DNA from: Variovorax paradoxus
Lineage (GTDB): Bacteria; Pseudomonadota; Gammaproteobacteria; Burkholderiales; Burkholderiaceae_C
DNA length: 46,690 nt
Direction: 5' to 3'
Assembly: GCF_018614955.1 (NCBI RefSeq)
Contig: NZ_JAGGNV010000112.1
Coordinates: 1 to 46,690, forward strand
Position 1 is the first letter of the stretch. The number at the start of each line of letters is the position of its first letter. The notes beneath the pieces are model-generated. The model saw nothing but the letters and a program-made list of their open reading frames with translations. It was not told the origin of the DNA and ran no database searches. A program made the translations under genes and the position numbers. This document shows positions 8,051 to 16,202 of the stretch, in pieces.

Positions 8051-8131
8051 GGTGAAGAGAAGAGGGCGGGGCCTGATCGTAGCGCCCCGGTCGACTGCTC
8101 ACGTGCAGGACAGGGTGCCGGCAAGCTCCGG

Positions 8132-8165
8132 AGGCTAGGTGCTGCGCATGACGATTGCGTGACAG
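8132..8165 (-). promoter_or_regulatory. Pho box and -10 of the ppx promoter
   Basis: On the minus strand CTGTCAC (8165-8159) and TCGTCAT (8154-8148) form a 7-4-7 Pho box with spacer GCAA. Ten bases further is TAGCCT (8137-8132), a weak -10. The geometry equals that of the pstS promoter. No -35 hexamer is needed at PhoB-activated promoters. Confidence 0.72.
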
Positions 8166-8214
8166 CGTCACAGAGCGCAGGCGCCCGAGAAGGCCGGTTT
8201 CCCTCTGGAAAAGG

Positions 8215-8248
8215 GTGTCACACCGGTGTCACATAAGCTTCCTAGAGT
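8215..8248 (+). promoter_or_regulatory. Pho box and -10 of the pstS promoter
   Basis: GTGTCAC (8215-8221) and its exact repeat (8226-8232) are separated by ACCG; ten bases later is TAGAGT (8243-8248), a plausible -10. This is the expected layout of a PhoB-activated sigma-70 promoter and lies 50 bases before the pstS start codon. Confidence 0.82.
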
Positions 8249-8298
8249 CCCTGCCAAGCCCCTTGAAGGGGTCCTCTGCACATCCAAAAGGAAGCTTC

Positions 8299-9336
8299 AT
8301 GAAGATGACGTTCAAGTTTGCTGCCGCCGGCCTCGTTGCCGCGGCCCTGGCCCATGTTCCCGCTTTTGCACAAGAAGCCACCGGCGCCGGCGCAAGCTTC
8401 CCGGCCCCGCTGTATTCGAAGTGGGCCTCAGACTTCAACAAGGCCACCGGTGCCAAGATCAACTACCAGTCGGTCGGCTCCGGCGCCGGCATCAAGCAGA
8501 TCGATGCCAAGACAGTCGATTTCGGCGCTTCCGACATGCCGCTGACCGACGACGACCTGAAGGCCAAGGGCCTGGTCCAGTTCCCCACCGTGATCGGTGG
8601 CGTGATCCCGGTGGTCAACATCCAGGGCATCAAGCCCGGCGAGCTCAAGCTCAGCGGCCAGGTGCTCGGCGACATCTACCTCGGCAAGATCACCAAATGG
8701 AACGACCCCGCGATCAAGGCGCTGAACGGCTCGCTGGCGCTGCCTGACGCGGCCATCGCGCCGGTTCGTCGCGCCGACGGTTCGGGCACCACCTTCCTGT
8801 TCACCAACTACCTGAGCAAGGCCAACCCTGACTGGAAGGCCAAGGTCGGCGACGGCACGGCCGTCAACTGGCCCGTGGGCGCCGGCGGCAAGGGCAACGA
8901 AGGTGTGGCGCAGTTCGTCAGCAAGCTGCCCAACTCCATCGGCTACGTGGAATACGCCTACGTCAAGCAGAACAAGATGACGTACGCACAAATGCAGAAT
9001 GCTGCCGGCAACTTCGTCGCGCCCGACGACTCGGCCTTCAAGGCCGCCGCTGCAGGCGCCGACTGGTCCAAGACCTTCTACCAGGTGCTGACCAACCAGC
9101 CGGGCAAGGAATCCTGGCCCATCACCGGCGCGACCTTCATCCTGATGCACAAGACGCAGGAAAAGCCGACCCAGGCCACCACCACGCTCAAGTTCTTCGA
9201 CTGGGCCTACAAGAACGGCGACAAGACCGCCGGCGACCTGGACTACGTGCCGATGCCCGACAATGTGAAGGGCGTGATCGCCACCGCCTGGGGCGAGATC
9301 AAGGACGCGTCGGGCAAGCCCGTCGCTTTCAAGTAA
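8299..9336 (+). CDS. pstS: Phosphate ABC transporter, periplasmic phosphate-binding protein
   Basis: 345 residues. Sec signal peptide (positive MKMTFK, hydrophobic core, cleavage after AFA at about residue 24). The mature protein starts with ATGAGASFPAPLYSKW, a hallmark of PstS, and contains VDFGASDMPL and RRADGSGTTFLFTNYL, which contact phosphate. The start ATG 8299 has the strong ribosome site AAAGGAAG (8287-8294). It is the first gene of pstSCAB-phoU-phoBR, behind a Pho box; high expression of the binding protein is expected on phosphate limitation. Confidence 0.98.
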   Translation: MKMTFKFAAAGLVAAALAHVPAFAQEATGAGASFPAPLYSKWASDFNKATGAKINYQSVGSGAGIKQIDAKTVDFGASDMPLTDDDLKAKGLVQFPTVIGGVIPVVNIQGIKPGELKLSGQVLGDIYLGKITKWNDPAIKALNGSLALPDAAIAPVRRADGSGTTFLFTNYLSKANPDWKAKVGDGTAVNWPVGAGGKGNEGVAQFVSKLPNSIGYVEYAYVKQNKMTYAQMQNAAGNFVAPDDSAFKAAAAGADWSKTFYQVLTNQPGKESWPITGATFILMHKTQEKPTQATTTLKFFDWAYKNGDKTAGDLDYVPMPDNVKGVIATAWGEIKDASGKPVAFK

Positions 9337-9351
9337 AGCGGACCGGCGCGT

Positions 9352-10422
9352 ATGAGCACTCCGCTCGAGCACGCGCCGCTTTCGGAGCGACCTGTGTCAT
9401 CCACTTATCCCGCTGCTTCCACCTCGCTCGAGCTTCCGGCCGAGCGTGACCGTACCACCTCGAACCCGCCGCCGGCCAAGAGGCCGCGAACCGGTGCCGC
9501 CACCGACCGCCTGTTCGGCTGGGCCGCCAAGGGCGCAGCGCTGCTGACCCTGGCGATGCTGATCGGCATCCTGCTGTCGCTTTTGGCCGGCGCCTGGCCC
9601 GCCATCTCCAAGTTCGGCCTCGGCTTCCTCACCAGCAGCGTCTGGGATCCGGTGCAGAACGAGTACGGCGGGCTGGTGATGATCTACGGCACGCTGGCCA
9701 CCTCGCTGATCGCACTCGTGATCGCGGTGCCGGTGAGTTTCGGCATCGCGCTCTTCCTGACCGAGATGTCGCCGGCCTGGCTGAAGCGGCCGCTCGGCAC
9801 GGCCATCGAGCTGCTGGCAGCCGTGCCCTCGATCGTCTACGGCATGTGGGGCTTGCTGGTGTTCGGGCCGATCCTGTCCACCTACGTGCAGCAGCCGCTG
9901 CAGAAACTGTTCGCCGGGGTTCCTTACCTCGGCGCGCTGGTGTCCGGCCCGCCCGTGGGCATCGGCATCCTGTCGGCCGGCATCATCCTCGCGATCATGA
10001 TCATCCCGTTCATCGCCTCGGTGATGCGCGACGTGTTCGAGGTGACGCCGCCGCTGCTCAAGGAGTCGGCCTACGGCCTCGGCTCCACGACCTGGGAGGT
10101 CGTCTCCAAGGTGGTGCTGCCCTACACCAAGGCCGGCGTCGTCGGCGGCATCATGCTCGGCCTCGGCCGTGCGCTCGGCGAAACGATGGCCGTCACTTTC
10201 GTGATCGGCAATACGAACCAGCTCAATTCGCTCTCGGTCTTCGAAGCGGCCAACAGCATCACCTCGGTGCTGGCCAACGAATTCGCCGAAGCCGGCGAAG
10301 GCCTGCACCAGGCCTCGCTGATGTACCTGGGCCTGGTGCTGTTCTTCATCACCTTCGTTGTGTTGTCGCTGTCCAAAGTGCTGCTCGCGCAACTCCAGAA
10401 GAGCGAAGGAACGAAGTCATGA
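9352..10422 (+). CDS. pstC: Phosphate ABC transporter permease PstC
   Basis: 356 residues. A long hydrophilic N-terminal tail (about 1-55, rich in Ser, Pro and Arg) precedes six membrane segments. The inner-membrane permease signature is present in LKESAYGLGSTTWEVVSKVVLPYTKAGVVGG, here containing the EAA-type loop that docks on PstB. AVPSIVYGMWGLLVFGP is typical of PstC. It starts 15 bases after pstS, and its stop overlaps the pstA start (ATGA). Confidence 0.96.
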   Translation: MSTPLEHAPLSERPVSSTYPAASTSLELPAERDRTTSNPPPAKRPRTGAATDRLFGWAAKGAALLTLAMLIGILLSLLAGAWPAISKFGLGFLTSSVWDPVQNEYGGLVMIYGTLATSLIALVIAVPVSFGIALFLTEMSPAWLKRPLGTAIELLAAVPSIVYGMWGLLVFGPILSTYVQQPLQKLFAGVPYLGALVSGPPVGIGILSAGIILAIMIIPFIASVMRDVFEVTPPLLKESAYGLGSTTWEVVSKVVLPYTKAGVVGGIMLGLGRALGETMAVTFVIGNTNQLNSLSVFEAANSITSVLANEFAEAGEGLHQASLMYLGLVLFFITFVVLSLSKVLLAQLQKSEGTKS

Positions 10423-11303
10423 GCACCGCGGAACGCCTCTTGAGCGCCAAGGCGCTCGACGAAACCCGTGCGGCGAAGTTCGCCGGCCGCAAGCGCATGA
10501 ACTTCATCGCGCTCACGCTGTCTCTCGCTGCGATGGCCTTCGGTTTGTTCTGGCTGTTCTGGATCCTCTGGGAAACGCTGCGTCTCGGCGTGGGCGGACT
10601 GGCGCTGGCCACCTTCACCGAGATGACACCGCCGCCGAACGAATCCGGAGGCATCGCGAACGCGATCTTCGGTTCGCTCGTGATGGTGATGCTGGCCACC
10701 TTCATCGGCACGCCGATCGGCATCATGGCCGGCATCTACCTGGCCGAGTACAACCCCAAGAGCTGGCTGTCGAACGTCATCCGCTTCGTCAACGACATCC
10801 TGCTGTCGGCGCCGTCGATCGTGATCGGCCTGTTCGTCTACGCGGTGGTGGTGGCGTACTTCAAGTCTTTCTCGGGCTTGGCCGGCGCGCTGGCGCTGGC
10901 GCTGATCGTGATTCCGGTCGTGATCCGCACCACCGAGAACATGCTGCAGCTGATCCCGTCCGGCCTGCGCGAAGCGGCCTATGCGCTGGGCACGCCGAAG
11001 TGGAAGGTCATTTTGAGCATCACGCTGCGCGCCGCGCGCGCGGGAGTGGTCACGGGCATCCTGCTGGCGGTGGCGCGGATTGCGGGCGAAACCGCGCCCC
11101 TCCTGTTCACTGCGCTCAGCAATCAGTTCTGGACCTCGAACGTGACGCAGCCGATGGCCAGCCTGCCGGTGACCATTTTCAAGTTCGCGATGAGCCCGTA
11201 CGAGAACTGGCAGCAGCTGGCCTGGGCCGGCGTGTTCCTGATCACCGTTGCAGTGCTCGGCCTCAATATCCTCGCGCGGATCCTGACGCGCAACAAACTC
11301 TGA
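10419..11303 (+). CDS. pstA: Phosphate ABC transporter permease PstA
   Basis: 294 residues, about six membrane segments. Typical PstA blocks: GIMAGIYLAEYN, FVNDILLSAPSIVIGLFVY, the EAA loop around GLREAAYALGTPKWKVI, and RIAGETAPLLFTAL. It pairs with PstC to form the phosphate channel in the inner membrane. The ATG at 10419 overlaps the pstC stop by four bases, indicating translational coupling. Confidence 0.97.
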   Translation: MSTAERLLSAKALDETRAAKFAGRKRMNFIALTLSLAAMAFGLFWLFWILWETLRLGVGGLALATFTEMTPPPNESGGIANAIFGSLVMVMLATFIGTPIGIMAGIYLAEYNPKSWLSNVIRFVNDILLSAPSIVIGLFVYAVVVAYFKSFSGLAGALALALIVIPVVIRTTENMLQLIPSGLREAAYALGTPKWKVILSITLRAARAGVVTGILLAVARIAGETAPLLFTALSNQFWTSNVTQPMASLPVTIFKFAMSPYENWQQLAWAGVFLITVAVLGLNILARILTRNKL

Positions 11304-11308
11304 ACATC

Positions 11309-12091
11309 ATGCCAACCACCATCGCTGCACAGCCGTCGCGCGCCAAGATCTCGGTCAAGGACCTGAACTTCTACTACGGCAAGTTCCACGCGCTCAAGAG
11401 CATCAACCTCGAGATTCCCGAGAACAAGGTGACGGCCTTCATCGGGCCGTCGGGCTGCGGCAAGTCGACCCTGCTGCGCACCTTCAACCGCATGTTCGAG
11501 CTCTATCCGGAGCAGCGCGCCGAGGGCGTCATCGCGCTGGACGGCGAGAACCTGCTGACCTCCAAGCAGGACGTGGCGCTGATCCGCGCCAAGGTCGGCA
11601 TGGTGTTCCAGAAGCCGACGCCGTTTCCGATGTCGATCTACGACAACATCGCCTTCGGCGTGAAGCTGTTCGAGAACCTGAGCGCCTCCGAGATGGACGA
11701 CCGCGTCGAATGGGCGCTCAAGAAGGCCGCGCTCTGGACCGAGGTGCGCGACAAGCTGCAGCAAAGCGGCTCGGGCCTCTCCGGCGGCCAGCAGCAGCGC
11801 CTTTGCATTGCGCGCGGCATCGCGATCAAGCCCGAGGTGCTGCTGCTCGACGAGCCGTGCTCCGCGCTCGATCCGATCTCCACGGCAAAAATCGAGGAGT
11901 TGATCGCCGAGCTGAAAAGCGAGTACACCGTGGTCATCGTGACCCACAACATGCAACAGGCGGCGCGCTGCAGCGACTACACCGCCTACATGTACCTCGG
12001 CGACCTGATCGAATTCGGCGCGACGGAAGAGCTGTTCTTCAAGCCGAAGCGCAAGGAAACCGAGGACTACATCACCGGCCGTTTCGGTTAA
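11309..12091 (+). CDS. pstB: Phosphate ABC transporter ATPase PstB
   Basis: 260 residues. Walker A GPSGCGKST (46-54), Q-loop in VGMVFQKPTPFPMSIYDN (the KPTPFPMS stretch is specific to PstB), ABC signature LSGGQQQRL, Walker B VLLLDEPCSALD and switch histidine in VIVTHNMQQA. It energises phosphate import through PstCA and takes part in phosphate signalling with PhoU and PhoR. It starts 5 bases after the pstA stop. Confidence 0.98.
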   Translation: MPTTIAAQPSRAKISVKDLNFYYGKFHALKSINLEIPENKVTAFIGPSGCGKSTLLRTFNRMFELYPEQRAEGVIALDGENLLTSKQDVALIRAKVGMVFQKPTPFPMSIYDNIAFGVKLFENLSASEMDDRVEWALKKAALWTEVRDKLQQSGSGLSGGQQQRLCIARGIAIKPEVLLLDEPCSALDPISTAKIEELIAELKSEYTVVIVTHNMQQAARCSDYTAYMYLGDLIEFGATEELFFKPKRKETEDYITGRFG

Positions 12092-12101
12092 AGGAAGCAC
12101 C

Positions 12102-12803
12102 ATGACGGAAAAACATCTTTCCAGCCAGTTCGACAGCGAACTCAACGCCGTCTCCTCGCGCGTGATGGAGCTCGGCGGCATGGTCGAGTCCCAGATCCAT
12201 CAGGCCGTCTATTCGCTGTCGCAGTTCGATCCCGAGGCGGCCGACCGCGTGATGGAAACCGAGCACCGCGTCAACGCGATGGAAATCGAGATCGACCGGG
12301 AGCTGTCCTCGATCATCGCGCGGCGCCAGCCGACGGCGCGCGATCTGCGCCTTCTGATCGCGATCTCGAAGACCACCGCCAACCTGGAGCGCGTGGGCGA
12401 CGAGGCCAACAAGATCGCGCGCATGGTCAAGTCGATCATCGAGAGCGGTTCGGCACGCGCGCTCCCTTCCACCGAGCTGCGCATCGCGGCCGACCTGGCC
12501 TCGGGCCTGCTGCGCAAGGCGCTCGACGCCTTCGCGCGCCTGGACACGGCCGCCGCGCTTTCGATCCTGAAGGACGACGACCTGATCGACAAGGAATTCG
12601 ACGGCTTCGTGCGCAAGCTGGTCACCTACATGATGGAAGACCCGCGCACCATCTCGGCCAGCCTCGACCTGCTCTTCCTCGCCAAGGCGATCGAGCGCAT
12701 CGGCGATCACGCGAAGAACATCGCCGAGTTCATCATCTACATCGTCAAGGGCGCCGACGTGCGGCACACTTCGATGCAGGAAATCGAAAGCGCACTTCAA
12801 TAG
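12102..12803 (+). CDS. phoU: Phosphate signalling regulator PhoU
   Basis: 233 residues, all helical, made of two PhoU repeats, each with an E/DxxxD metal-binding motif (ERVGDEANKIARM in the first, ERIGDHAKNIAEF in the second). PhoU links the state of the Pst transporter to PhoR and keeps the Pho regulon off when phosphate is plentiful. The ribosome site AAAGGAAG stands just before the ATG. The TAG stop is immediately followed by the phoB ATG with no spacer. Confidence 0.97.
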   Translation: MTEKHLSSQFDSELNAVSSRVMELGGMVESQIHQAVYSLSQFDPEAADRVMETEHRVNAMEIEIDRELSSIIARRQPTARDLRLLIAISKTTANLERVGDEANKIARMVKSIIESGSARALPSTELRIAADLASGLLRKALDAFARLDTAAALSILKDDDLIDKEFDGFVRKLVTYMMEDPRTISASLDLLFLAKAIERIGDHAKNIAEFIIYIVKGADVRHTSMQEIESALQ

Positions 12804-13496
12804 ATGAAGAAGCCACGCGTCCTGATTGTCGAAGACGAGTCCTCGATCGCCGAGCTGATCGCCGTCAACCTGCGTCACAACGGCTTCGAGCCGATCTGGG
12901 CGGAGGATGGCGCGGCGGCCCAGCGCGAGCTCGATGCCTTTCTGCCCGACCTGGTGCTGCTGGACTGGATGCTGCCGGGCCAGAGCGGCCTGCAGCTGGC
13001 GCGCCAGTGGCGCAAGGACCCGCGCACCAAGTCGATGCCGATCCTCATGCTGACCGCGCGCGGCGACGAACCGGACAAGGTGGCCGGGCTCGACGCGGGG
13101 GCCGACGACTACATCACCAAGCCCTTCTCGACGCAGGAGATGCTAGCCCGCATCCGCGCCGTGCTGCGCCGCCGTGCGCCCGAGGCCGTGACCGAGCGCG
13201 TCGAGATCGGCGAACTCGTGCTCGACACCGCGACGCACCGCGTGACATGGCAGGGCACATTGCTGAAAGTGGGCCCGACCGAGTTCAAGCTGCTCGGCTA
13301 CCTGATGCAGCATGCCGAACGCGTGCACAGCCGCGCCCAGCTGCTCGACAAGGTGTGGGGCGACCACGTCTACATCGAAGAGCGCACGGTCGACGTGCAC
13401 GTGAAGCGTCTGCGCGAATCGCTCGGCCCGGCTGCGCCGATGGTCGAAACGGTGCGCGGCGCAGGCTACCGGCTCACGGCCCAGGCCACGGTCTGA
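12804..13496 (+). CDS. phoB: Phosphate response regulator PhoB
   Basis: 230 residues. N-terminal receiver domain with acidic pocket EDES, phospho-acceptor Asp in LVLLDWMLPGQSG and Lys in DDYITKPFS; C-terminal OmpR-type winged helix containing GPTEFKLLGYLMQ, VWGDHVYIEERTVDVHVKRLR and VRGAGYRL. It binds Pho boxes of the type found here before ppk, ppx and pstS. Directly abuts phoU. A -10-like GATAAT in the following gap suggests that phoR can also be transcribed separately. Confidence 0.97.
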   Translation: MKKPRVLIVEDESSIAELIAVNLRHNGFEPIWAEDGAAAQRELDAFLPDLVLLDWMLPGQSGLQLARQWRKDPRTKSMPILMLTARGDEPDKVAGLDAGADDYITKPFSTQEMLARIRAVLRRRAPEAVTERVEIGELVLDTATHRVTWQGTLLKVGPTEFKLLGYLMQHAERVHSRAQLLDKVWGDHVYIEERTVDVHVKRLRESLGPAAPMVETVRGAGYRLTAQATV

Positions 13497-13523
13497 CAGA
13501 CGTGCTGGGGCTGGGCCCGGCGG

Positions 13524-13529
13524 GATAAT
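13524..13529 (+). promoter_or_regulatory. -10 box just upstream of phoR
   Basis: GATAAT ends 8 bases before the phoR ATG, with no Shine-Dalgarno sequence between. A transcript from this box would have almost no leader. No convincing -35 is visible, so activity is uncertain; phoR may simply be read from the pst operon. Confidence 0.35.
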
Positions 13530-13537
13530 GGGCCGGA

Positions 13538-14878
13538 ATGCCGTTTCGTATTGCAACTTTCCTGATGGCCTCCCTGATCGGGGGCACTGCTGCCGCGGTG
13601 CCTTTCGGCTGGCGCTTCGTGTGGTTGGGCGCATGGCTCGGCGCAGTGCTGTGGGTGGTGCTCGACGCCTGGCGCGCGCAGCAGCTGTTGCACGTGCTGC
13701 GCAACGATGCGACCGGCCTGCCGTCGCGCGCGCCCGGCGTCTGGGGCGAGCTGGCCGAACGCATCCGCAAGCTGCTGCGCACGCGGGAGCAGCAGGCCCG
13801 GCAGGCCGAAGACCGTCTGCAGGAGTTTCTGGCCGCGATCCAGGCTTCTCCCAACGGCGTGGTGCTGCTCGACGAACAGGGGCGCATCGAATGGTGCAAC
13901 CAGACGGCCGCCGGGCAGTTCGGCATCGACGCCGATCGCGACCTGCTGCAGCACCTCGCGAACCTGGTGCGCGATCCGGCGTTCGTGGCCTATCTCGCCT
14001 CCTGGAACTACAGCCGCGACGTGGTGATCGACGCGCCGTCGCAGGTGGGAATGCATCGCGGCCATCCGGTCCGGCTGTCGGTGCAGGTGCATCCCTATGC
14101 CGGCAATCGCCGCATGCTGCTCACGCGCGACATCACCTCGCTGGAGCAGGCCGAGGCCATGCGGCGCGATTTCGTCGCCAACGTCTCGCACGAGATTCGC
14201 ACGCCGCTCACTGTGCTGGCCGGTTTCGTCGAGACCCTGCAGAACCTGCCGCTCGATGCCGAGGAGCGCGCCCGCTATCTGGCATTGATGGGCCAGCAGT
14301 CGCACCGCATGGAGACGCTGGTCAACGACCTGCTGACGCTGTCTCGCCTCGAAGGCAGCGCGACGCCGCCGGCCAACCGCTGGACCCGCGTGCGGGCGCT
14401 GATGGCGCAGTGCGAGGACGAGGGCCGGGGCCTGTCGAGCCGGCTGGCATCGCAGGGCCATCGCCTGTCCTTCTCGGTGGAGGTCGATTCCGAGATCGCC
14501 GGCGCCCCGACCGAGCTGCAGAGCGCGATGTCGAACCTGCTGAGCAATGCCATCCGCTACACGCCCGGCGGCGGCGAGGTGGTGGTGAGCTGGCGCCTGC
14601 TGCCCGACGGCCGGGGCGAGTACGCGGTGCGTGACAGCGGCCCGGGCATCGCGGCCGAGCACATTCCGCGGCTGACAGAGCGCTTCTATCGGATCGATCG
14701 CAGCCGTTCGCGCGAAACCGGCGGCACCGGGCTCGGCCTGGCGATCGTGAAGCACGTCGCGCAGCGCCATGGCGCCGAGCTGCGCATCGAGAGCACGGTG
14801 GGTAAGGGGTCGCGCTTCGCGCTCGTGTTCCCGGTCACGCGCCTGCGGCAGGCGGCCGCGCTCAGCGCCGTCGCCTGA
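13538..14878 (+). CDS. phoR: Phosphate sensor histidine kinase PhoR
   Basis: 446 residues. Two N-terminal membrane segments (about 1-45), a linker, a PAS domain (about 95-190, with SPNGVVLLDEQGRIEWCN), the dimerisation helix with the phospho-histidine (FVANVSHEIRTPLTVL) and the ATPase domain with N box (NLLSNAIRYTPGGGEV), G1 (DSGPGIA) and G2 (GTGLGLAIVKHVA). It phosphorylates PhoB when phosphate is scarce. Small periplasmic part, as usual for PhoR, which senses through PstSCAB/PhoU. It follows phoB by 41 bases; its last 17 bases overlap the end of the convergent MATE gene. Confidence 0.96.
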   Translation: MPFRIATFLMASLIGGTAAAVPFGWRFVWLGAWLGAVLWVVLDAWRAQQLLHVLRNDATGLPSRAPGVWGELAERIRKLLRTREQQARQAEDRLQEFLAAIQASPNGVVLLDEQGRIEWCNQTAAGQFGIDADRDLLQHLANLVRDPAFVAYLASWNYSRDVVIDAPSQVGMHRGHPVRLSVQVHPYAGNRRMLLTRDITSLEQAEAMRRDFVANVSHEIRTPLTVLAGFVETLQNLPLDAEERARYLALMGQQSHRMETLVNDLLTLSRLEGSATPPANRWTRVRALMAQCEDEGRGLSSRLASQGHRLSFSVEVDSEIAGAPTELQSAMSNLLSNAIRYTPGGGEVVVSWRLLPDGRGEYAVRDSGPGIAAEHIPRLTERFYRIDRSRSRETGGTGLGLAIVKHVAQRHGAELRIESTVGKGSRFALVFPVTRLRQAAALSAVA

Positions 14879-16202
14879 GCGTCGACCAGAGCAGCGCGAG
14901 AAACAGCGCCGCGGTGAGCGCCAGGGCCAGTGCGCTCATGAGCCAGAACGCGAGCGGCGACTGCATGGCCGGCCAGGGGCCGATGCCGCGGTAGGCCAGC
15001 AGATAGCTGCCGCCGAGTCCCACGCCCCAGAGCAGCGTGCAGTAGAGGACCAGCGGCATCACCGTCACGCGGTAGCAGCGCAGCACGAAGACGCACAGCG
15101 TCTGCAGCGCATCCACGAAATGGTAGGCCGCGGTTGCCAGCAGCAGCGTGGCGCCGAGCGCCACCACGGCGGGATTGCCGGAATAGATCGAGGGCAGCTG
15201 CCAGCGCAGGCCCGCCATGGCTGCCGCGAACAGCAGCGCACAGAGGACGGTCAGCTCGAAGCCCTTGACGCAGGCGCGCCGCGCCAGCGTGGCATTGCCG
15301 GCGCCGAGCCAGAAGCTCACGCGTGCACTCGTGGCGATGGCGAGCGACAGCGGCATCATGTAGGCGACGGCGGTGAGGTTCGACGCGATCTGGTGGGCCG
15401 CCGATGCGGCCGTGCCCAGGCGCGCGATGAACAGCGCCATCAGCGTGAAAGAGGTCACCTCCACCAGCACCGCCAGCCCGGCCGGGACGCCGAGCCGGGC
15501 GAACTGGCCGATCTGGCGCCAGTCGGGCGCCTCGATGCGCCGCCAGAAGCGGTACTCGCGGTAGAGGGGTTGGCTCTTCAGCAGCCAGATCGCGCAGGCG
15601 AGCATCGCCCAGTTCACCACCAGCGTCGCCCAGCCGCAGCCCGCCAGGCCCATCGCAGGCCAGCCGGCGCCGCCGAAGGTGAACCAGATCGACAGCGGCA
15701 GCTTGAGGCAGAGCGAGCCCAGCTGCAGCCAGGTCACGAGCTGGGGCTTGCCCAGGCTCTGGTTCAACGTGCTGAACAGGCGAAACAGCAGCGCAGGAGG
15801 CAGGGCGAAGGCGAGCACGCGCAGGTAGGCCTCGACGTCGGCGCGCATGGCCAGCGGCACCTCGGCCCAGCGCAGCAGCGGCGTGGGATTCAGCAGCACC
15901 GCCATGCCGAGCACGATCGCGAGGCCGCACAGGTAGAGCGACTGCCGCACCGAGCGCCCGACCTCCGCCGTGCGCTGTGCGCCATGCAGCTCGGCCCACA
16001 CCGGAAGCAGGGCCTGCAGCATGCCGATCAGCGAGACGAAGACGCTGATGAAGATCGCCGAGCCCACCGCGAGCGCCGCGAGCGCGCCTTCGGCATAACG
16101 GCCGGCGACGATGGTGTCGGTGACGCCGAAGGCCATCACGGCGAGCTGGCCGACCAGCACGGTCGCGGCGTGCCGCGCGATCACCCGCCGTTCGCTCGTC
16201 AA
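14862..16202 (-). CDS. MATE-family efflux transporter
   Basis: About 446 residues and twelve membrane segments in two homologous halves. The N-terminal half begins VLVGQLAVMAFGVTDTIVAGRYAEGALAALAVG, the usual MATE opening (NorM/DinF branch); the second half has IGQFARLGVPAGLAVLVEVTSF. It is a cation-coupled exporter of drugs, metabolites or lipid-linked compounds in the inner membrane. No ATG exists near the N-terminus. I take TTG at 16202, whose TTGA overlaps the stop of the upstream membrane-protein gene; GTG 16184 is the alternative. The gene converges on phoR with a 17-base coding overlap and no terminator between them. Confidence 0.9.
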   Translation of the reverse strand: MTSERRVIARHAATVLVGQLAVMAFGVTDTIVAGRYAEGALAALAVGSAIFISVFVSLIGMLQALLPVWAELHGAQRTAEVGRSVRQSLYLCGLAIVLGMAVLLNPTPLLRWAEVPLAMRADVEAYLRVLAFALPPALLFRLFSTLNQSLGKPQLVTWLQLGSLCLKLPLSIWFTFGGAGWPAMGLAGCGWATLVVNWAMLACAIWLLKSQPLYREYRFWRRIEAPDWRQIGQFARLGVPAGLAVLVEVTSFTLMALFIARLGTAASAAHQIASNLTAVAYMMPLSLAIATSARVSFWLGAGNATLARRACVKGFELTVLCALLFAAAMAGLRWQLPSIYSGNPAVVALGATLLLATAAYHFVDALQTLCVFVLRCYRVTVMPLVLYCTLLWGVGLGGSYLLAYRGIGPWPAMQSPLAFWLMSALALALTAALFLALLWSTLRRRR

